The position numbers and the translations under genes are program-made. This document shows, one piece after another, positions 38,035 through 42,621 of a stretch of DNA of 42,621 nt; within the stretch, counting starts at the first letter, position 1, and each line of letters starts with the position of its first letter. The notes beneath the pieces were generated by a model. It was not told where the DNA came from and did not search any database. It worked only from the letters and a program-made list of their open reading frames with translations. The stretch is from Peptoniphilaceae bacterium (lineage in GTDB: Bacteria; Bacillota; Clostridia; Tissierellales; Peptoniphilaceae). Where the stretch lies: contig JASLJE010000045.1 in NCBI GenBank assembly GCA_030152565.1, positions 1 to 42,621 of the forward strand, in the 5' to 3' direction.

Positions 38035-39918
38035 ATGAACAAAAAGAAATTATTATCAGTTCTTTTAGTTTTAGCTATGGTACTTAGTTTAGCTGCTTGT
38101 GGTGGCGCTAAGGATGACGCTGACAAGGGCGTTACTGGTACATATGAAGGTAAGGCTAAGGGACACAATGGAGATTTAGTTCTTGAAGTTTCATTCAAGG
38201 ATAGTAAGATTGAAAAAATAGACGTTAAGGCTAGTGAAGAAAGTGAAGGAATAGGCGACAAGGCTATTGAAAAATTATCTAAAGAAGTTATAGATAATAA
38301 CACTGTAGATGTTGATACTGTTGCTACAGCAACTGTAACATCCAATGCTTTCTTAGAAGCTGTAAAGGACGCTATTAAAAATGCTGGTCTAAAGGAAGAA
38401 GATTTTGCCAAGGCAGATGACGCTGACAAGGAAGACGACAAGACTTCTGAAGAAAAAGAATTAGAAGCTGACGTTGTTGTAGTTGGAGCTGGTGGTGCTG
38501 GTATGACAGCTGCTATAGAAGCTAATGATGCTGGTAAATCAGTTATCATCTTAGAAAAAGCTGACTTTACTGGTGGTAACACTACTAGGGCAACTGGTGG
38601 TATGAATGCTGGTAAAACAGAATATCAAGACAAAAATGAATTTGAAGCTAACGACAAGGAAGCTATTGAAAATAAAATAAAAACAGCTAGGGAAGAATAT
38701 CCTGAATTAAAGGAACTTGCTGATACAGTTGAAGGTCAATTAAAAGACTATGAAGCTAATCCAGAAGGATACTTTGATTCTAAAGAATTATTTATGTTAG
38801 ATACCCTAGTTGGTGGTAAAAACATAAACAATAAAGAATTAGTTGAAACCTTAGTTGATAACAGTTCAGCTGCTATTGACTGGTTAAAATCATACGGTAT
38901 GGAATTAACAGACGTTGGATCTTTTGGTGGAGCATCAGTAAAGAGAATCCACAGACCTTTAGTTGATGGTCAAACCAAGGCTGTAGGATCTTACCTAGTT
39001 CCAAAGATGACTGAAATCCTAGAAGAAAAAAAGGTTGATATCTTATTTGGTACAGCTGCTACTGAATTAATTGAAAAAGATGGAGCAATTGTTGGAGTTA
39101 AGGCTGGAGACCTTACAGTAAATGCTAAATCAGTTGTTTTAGCTACTGGTGGATTTGCTGCCAACCTAGAAAAAGTTGCTGAAATCAAACCTGAATTAAA
39201 GGGCTTTGTAACAACAAATGCTGCTACCCTAATGGGAGACGGTATCTGGATGGCGGAAAAAGTTGGGGCTGATGTAGTTGATATGGATCAAATCCAAATT
39301 CACCCAACAGTAGAACAAGAAACTTCTTCTCTTATAACTGAAGGTGTTAGAGGAGACGGAGCTATCTTAGTTAACCAAGATGGTAAAAGATTTATTGATG
39401 AAGTTGGAACAAGAGACGTTGTATCTGCTGCTGAAATCGAACAACCTGGTAGTTATGCCTACCTAATCTTCGACCAAGCCATGGTAGAAAAATCTGGTCC
39501 TCTTCAAGGCTATATTGAAAAAGGATTCACTAAACAAGGTGAAACTTATGAAGAATTAGCTAAGGAATTAGAAATAGATGAAAAAACATTAGCTGAAACA
39601 ATGGAAAATTGGAATAAGGCTGTTCTTGCTAAGAAGGACGAAGAGTTTGGTCGTACAGCTTTCGCTGACGAATTAAAAACTGCTCCTTACTATGCAATCA
39701 AATTATCTCCAGGTGTTCACCACACTATGGGTGGTTTGAAAATAAATACTAATACAGAAGTATTAGACAAGGATGGAAATGCTATTCCTAACCTTTATGC
39801 AGCTGGAGAAATCACTGGTGGAGTACACGGTGCTAACAGACTTGGCGGTAACGCTGTAGCTGATATTATTATCTACGGTAGAATTGCTGGTCAAAACGCA
39901 GCTAAAAATGTAAAATAA
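38035..39918 (+). CDS. Lipoprotein fumarate reductase-like flavoprotein (one FMN, one FAD domain)
   Basis: A 627-aa extracytoplasmic reductase. Lipobox LSLAAC (Cys22); FMN domain about 33-115; FAD domain from VVVVGAGGAGM (about 147). The catalytic set of soluble fumarate reductases is intact: His306 (IHRP), Arg439 (EGVRGDGAI, the proton donor), HHTMGG (His562-563) and Arg602 (GANRLGG). Fumarate or a close unsaturated acid is therefore the likely acceptor. The flavinylation site is unusual: ATAT instead of SGAT, still with the acceptor Thr100. There is no haem domain, so electrons must come via flavins or quinone enzymes. The promoter is strong. It shares fold and C-terminal sequence with the protein at 7.9-9.9 kb. 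Confidence 0.94.
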   Translation: MNKKKLLSVLLVLAMVLSLAACGGAKDDADKGVTGTYEGKAKGHNGDLVLEVSFKDSKIEKIDVKASEESEGIGDKAIEKLSKEVIDNNTVDVDTVATATVTSNAFLEAVKDAIKNAGLKEEDFAKADDADKEDDKTSEEKELEADVVVVGAGGAGMTAAIEANDAGKSVIILEKADFTGGNTTRATGGMNAGKTEYQDKNEFEANDKEAIENKIKTAREEYPELKELADTVEGQLKDYEANPEGYFDSKELFMLDTLVGGKNINNKELVETLVDNSSAAIDWLKSYGMELTDVGSFGGASVKRIHRPLVDGQTKAVGSYLVPKMTEILEEKKVDILFGTAATELIEKDGAIVGVKAGDLTVNAKSVVLATGGFAANLEKVAEIKPELKGFVTTNAATLMGDGIWMAEKVGADVVDMDQIQIHPTVEQETSSLITEGVRGDGAILVNQDGKRFIDEVGTRDVVSAAEIEQPGSYAYLIFDQAMVEKSGPLQGYIEKGFTKQGETYEELAKELEIDEKTLAETMENWNKAVLAKKDEEFGRTAFADELKTAPYYAIKLSPGVHHTMGGLKINTNTEVLDKDGNAIPNLYAAGEITGGVHGANRLGGNAVADIIIYGRIAGQNAAKNVK

Positions 39919-39936
39919 GCCTTATAGGCTCATAAG

Positions 39937-39970
39937 AAAAATCCAAGAAGAAAACTTCTTGGATTTTTTT
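39937..39970. terminator. Strong terminator after the fumarate reductase-like gene
   Basis: A 14-bp stem, AAAAATCCAAGAAG (39937-39950) with its exact complement (39955-39968), AAAA loop and T-run. A second small AGCCT/AGGCT hairpin lies just before it (39918-39930). The stop of the convergent serine hydrolase (39969-39971) is at its edge. Confidence 0.9.
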
Positions 39971-40931
39971 ATATAAACTTATCTTTTATCACATCATTGA
40001 TTATAGCCTCTATAGGAGCTATATCGTGCTGATAGGACTGAACTACCATAATAAAGTCATGGTCGGGAAGGACAACTAGCATTTGACCATCTGTTCCATG
40101 GCCAAAAAAGAAGTCTTCCTTGGCCAGCCATGTTCCATAGCCATAGCCATACCTTCTAAAAATAGCTCCCTTTGTATCCACCCCTTCTGTCCTATAGTAG
40201 ATCTGGGTCATCTTTTCTATAAAGTCCTTATTTATCAGTCTTTCTTTTTCATAGACTCCCCCATCCTTCATTAAGATTCCTATCTTTAATAAGTCTTCTG
40301 GGTAAAGCCAAAGCCTGGTTGCTCCAGCCAGATAAGGACCATATCTTTCCCAACTATAGTCTTTTATATCCAACTTATCAAAAAGCTCTCTTTTTATAAA
40401 AACTTCCAGGTCTTCTTGTAAGAACTCTTCTAGAAAAACTGATAGAAGATAGAAGCCTGCATTAGAATAAAGGTAGTGATCACCTGGCTCGTGCTTTACA
40501 GGATAGTTTAAAACAAAGCTTAAAAAGTCCAGCCCTTCCAGGTCCTTAATATCATCTCTCATCATTATAACCTGGTCATAGCCTATGCTGTGGGTTAAAA
40601 GATGTTTAACCTGTAGTTTTTTCAAATAAGGCAGGTTTTCCTTCCTCTTTAGTTCAACTAGACCTTCCAAGTAAGGATAAACATAGGTGTTTTCATCTAT
40701 TTGGGGATAGACTCCCTCTTGGGATTTTTTCATAACTATGCCTAGAACAAGGGTCATCACTGTCTTACTAATACTTCTTATGTCACTTTTTTCCCTTCTG
40801 TCCTTAAAGCGGTGGACCTGGGTCTCATCGCCTTCTTTTATTAAAAGATAGTGGATATTTAATCTAGCTCCCGTCTTATCCCTAGCCTGGTCAAAGTTAT
40901 CAACTATATCCTTAAATTCTTTTTCCTTCAT
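39969..40931 (-). CDS. Serine hydrolase of the class C beta-lactamase/esterase family
   Basis: A 320-aa penicillin-binding-protein-like hydrolase. The nucleophile motif is S53-x-x-K56 (SISK), the second motif YSN is in HYLYSNAGFYLL, and the third is HGTDG in place of KTG, as in esterase EstB and similar peptidases. There is no signal peptide, so unlike true beta-lactamases it stays in the cytosol and probably acts on small esters or peptides. GGAGGAAG supports the start. It lies downstream of the FGGY kinase gene with a hairpin between, and its stop is next to the convergent terminator. Confidence 0.9.
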   Translation of the reverse strand: MKEKEFKDIVDNFDQARDKTGARLNIHYLLIKEGDETQVHRFKDRREKSDIRSISKTVMTLVLGIVMKKSQEGVYPQIDENTYVYPYLEGLVELKRKENLPYLKKLQVKHLLTHSIGYDQVIMMRDDIKDLEGLDFLSFVLNYPVKHEPGDHYLYSNAGFYLLSVFLEEFLQEDLEVFIKRELFDKLDIKDYSWERYGPYLAGATRLWLYPEDLLKIGILMKDGGVYEKERLINKDFIEKMTQIYYRTEGVDTKGAIFRRYGYGYGTWLAKEDFFFGHGTDGQMLVVLPDHDFIMVVQSYQHDIAPIEAIINDVIKDKFI

Positions 40932-40948
40932 AGCTTCCTCCTTATTAA

Positions 40949-40981
40949 ATAAGATTATTTGGAAAAACCAAATAATCTTAT
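40949..40981 (-). terminator. Hairpin after the FGGY kinase gene
   Basis: A perfect 14-bp stem (40949-40962 with 40968-40981) around a loop of five A (five U on the minus strand). The downstream U-tract is weak. Confidence 0.65.
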
Positions 40982-40986
40982 CCCTT

Positions 40987-42552
40987 CTAGCCTCCGTATT
41001 TCATAGCTACTTCAGCCAAGTCATTATATATATTAGCATCTCTTAGTGCTAAGAATGTCTTTCTAAACATTTCATACATCTCTGTATAGATTTCATGGTT
41101 TTTCATATCAGGCTCTATTATACCATGGGTGTGGACCATATTATCAATGGCAAGATCTATACTCTCCAATTGACCTGCTCCTACTCCTCCCAAAATAGCT
41201 GCCCCTAAAGCTGCACACTCTGATACCTTAAGTCTTTCCACAGGCCTGCCATAAATATCTGCCTGCATTTGACACCAAAACTCAGATCTGGCCCCTCCTC
41301 CTGATAGTCTAATAGTATCAAAAGGCCTTCCCAAAGACTTTTCCATGGCCTCTACAGCCATTCTAAGTTCATATATTATACCTTCCAGAACTGCCCTGGC
41401 AGTATTTTTCCTATCGTGAACCTGGGTTATTCCAATCATACCTCCCCTGGCATTATCATGATAGTAAGGGGTTGCCTGACTATTAAAGAAAGGAAAGAAA
41501 AGTAAACCTCTACAACCTATAGGTGCCTTGGAAGCCTCCAGGGTTATTATGTCATAGGCACTCATATCTAACTTTTCTGCCATCTCAACTTCTGTCTGTC
41601 CAAAGGTATCCCTCCACCATCTTAAGGCAACTCCTGCAGCATGAGAGGTTCCTTCCATATCCCACTTGCCTGGTATGGCGTGACTGCCAAATAAGACTCC
41701 AGTATCTAGAGACTCATCTATAGAGTTAATATCATCAATTTGGGCAACCATAACAGCAGCTGTTCCCAAGGATAGCTCGGCCATTCCTTCCTTATTGACT
41801 CCTGAACCTACAGCTGCACACTGTTGATCCCCCCCTCCTGGTGATAGGATGGTTCCTTCAGCAAAGCCTGTTAATTCACTTGCTTTTTTTGAGATTTTAC
41901 CCACTGGTCTTAGCTCATGCAGGATAGGTGGAAGTTTATCCTTGTCCAGGCCTATCTTGTCTAAAAGCTCATCAGACCAATCCAAGGTCTTCACATCAAA
42001 CATTCCATTATAGTTAAGGGCTGATGGAACTGTAAAAAGTTCTTCTGACCCTAGATTATGTAGTATCCATTCTTGACCATTTACAAATTTCCAAGTTTTC
42101 TTGTATAGGTCTGGCTTATTGTCTATTATCCACTTAAGTTTTGGATATACCCACAGGCTGGATGGTATAAGTCCACTATGTTGATAGTATTCATCTCTTC
42201 CTATGTTTTCTTCTATCCAATCTGTCTCCTTAGTTGCTCGTCCATCTGACCAAACTATAGCATCACTTAAGGCCTGCCAATTTTCATCTATGGGAACAAA
42301 AGATCCCCTTTGACTAGATAGGCCTATGGAAACTATGGAGCTTAAATCTCCCTCAAACTTCCTAGTAGCCTCCTTTGAAGCCTTGCAAACCCCCTCCCAA
42401 AGTTCATTCATATCCTGGTCTACCCAGCCTGGATAAGGGTGTTTTGTATTGTATTCACTATAGCCACTGCTTACTATTTTTCCGGTTTTATCAAAAATTA
42501 TTACTGAAGCTCCCGTAGTACCTGAATCAATTCCTGCAAAATATTTCTCCAT
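40987..42552 (-). CDS. FGGY-family carbohydrate kinase
   Basis: A 521-aa sugar or polyol kinase with the two actin-like domains of the family. Visible: FAGIDSGTTGASVIIFD (phosphate 1 loop), GLSSQRGSFVPID, the catalytic Asp region SPGGGDQQCAAVGSG, LSLGTAAVMVAQ and the adenosine loop LSGGGARSEFWCQMQADIYGRPV. It phosphorylates a sugar such as xylulose, glycerol, erythritol or gluconate; GGDQQ resembles xylulokinase and glycerol-kinase-like groups, but I cannot settle the substrate. The frame is open 22 codons further upstream to the window edge, but AAGGAG eight bases before the ATG at 42552 sets the start. It may belong to an operon outside the window. Confidence 0.92.
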   Translation of the reverse strand: MEKYFAGIDSGTTGASVIIFDKTGKIVSSGYSEYNTKHPYPGWVDQDMNELWEGVCKASKEATRKFEGDLSSIVSIGLSSQRGSFVPIDENWQALSDAIVWSDGRATKETDWIEENIGRDEYYQHSGLIPSSLWVYPKLKWIIDNKPDLYKKTWKFVNGQEWILHNLGSEELFTVPSALNYNGMFDVKTLDWSDELLDKIGLDKDKLPPILHELRPVGKISKKASELTGFAEGTILSPGGGDQQCAAVGSGVNKEGMAELSLGTAAVMVAQIDDINSIDESLDTGVLFGSHAIPGKWDMEGTSHAAGVALRWWRDTFGQTEVEMAEKLDMSAYDIITLEASKAPIGCRGLLFFPFFNSQATPYYHDNARGGMIGITQVHDRKNTARAVLEGIIYELRMAVEAMEKSLGRPFDTIRLSGGGARSEFWCQMQADIYGRPVERLKVSECAALGAAILGGVGAGQLESIDLAIDNMVHTHGIIEPDMKNHEIYTEMYEMFRKTFLALRDANIYNDLAEVAMKYGG

Positions 42553-42621
42553 ATATTCTACTCCTTCTCTTATTAAATAATTGTTGGTAAAATCTAAAAC
42601 TACTCCTTTCCCTATCATTTT

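Noticed and set aside
38004..38582. 192-codon minus-strand frame rich in Ser and Ala
   Set aside because: Fully antisense to the fumarate reductase-like gene, whose signal peptide, promoter and ribosome-binding site are convincing; no ribosome-binding site on the minus strand.
1..42621. CRISPR arrays, tRNA or rRNA genes, insertion sequences, prophage genes
   Set aside because: Looked for by eye in both strands; no regular spacer-repeat pattern, no tRNA arm signatures, no transposase, integrase or phage proteins.

Overview
The window is a 42.6 kb, AT-rich chromosomal segment of a low-GC anaerobic Gram-positive bacterium. Gene content and protein style suggest the Tissierellia, family Peptoniphilaceae (Peptoniphilus/Anaerococcus-like). 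The signs are lipoproteins with classic lipoboxes, a Cna-B-type surface protein, FMN/FAD respiratory-type reductases without haem domains, strong AGGAGG ribosome-binding sites and many extended -10 (TGn) promoters. The taxonomic call is inference; there is no rRNA gene here to test it. I see no rRNA, tRNA, CRISPR, phage or insertion-sequence genes, and nothing that looks like a recent island.

Layout. 1-3.1 kb: an HxlR regulator (cut by the window edge) divergent from a flavin-reductase-like protein, then a DEAD-box RNA helicase. 3.1-5.2 kb: a DUF5692-like membrane protein with a long, possibly structured leader, an orphan protein and a GNAT acetyltransferase. 5.8-7.8 kb: dhaKLM, a complete phosphoenolpyruvate-dependent dihydroxyacetone kinase operon. 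7.9-11.4 kb: a secreted lipoprotein flavin reductase with two FMN domains, an esterase and xpt. 11.5-13.1 kb: a PadR regulator with its membrane partner, and a HAD phosphatase. 13.2-21.0 kb: four uncharacterised lipoproteins, a small Cys-rich protein and a large PLD-helicase-DUF3427 protein. 21.2-27.0 kb: a MATE exporter, two tiny orphan genes, a second HAD phosphatase, an M42 peptidase downstream of RtcB, and a histidine phosphatase. 27.0-30.0 kb: a glucose-type EIICBA PTS transporter, a zinc-ribbon protein and a PspC protein. 30.1-35.4 kb: a large repetitive surface protein and an AraC/GH39-like regulator upstream of it. 35.4-37.7 kb: a YdhG-like protein, a TetR/membrane-protein operon and a ClbS/DfsB-like protein. 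38.0-42.6 kb: a second lipoprotein flavin reductase that keeps the fumarate-reductase active-site residues, a serine hydrolase and an FGGY sugar kinase.

How the genes fit. The likely physiology is fermentative carbon use (PTS sugar uptake, DHA phosphorylation, FGGY kinase) together with anaerobic disposal of electrons onto organic acceptors outside the membrane by two covalently flavinylated lipoproteins. One of these looks like a fumarate reductase. The other lacks the catalytic arginine and probably reduces something else.

The most interesting points are the arginine-less flavin reductase, the leader of the DUF5692-like gene with alternative hairpins, two direct repeats two helix turns apart upstream of a lipoprotein promoter, several palindromes sitting on transcription starts, and the fact that all eight convergent gene pairs share a single two-way hairpin that often contains the stop codons.
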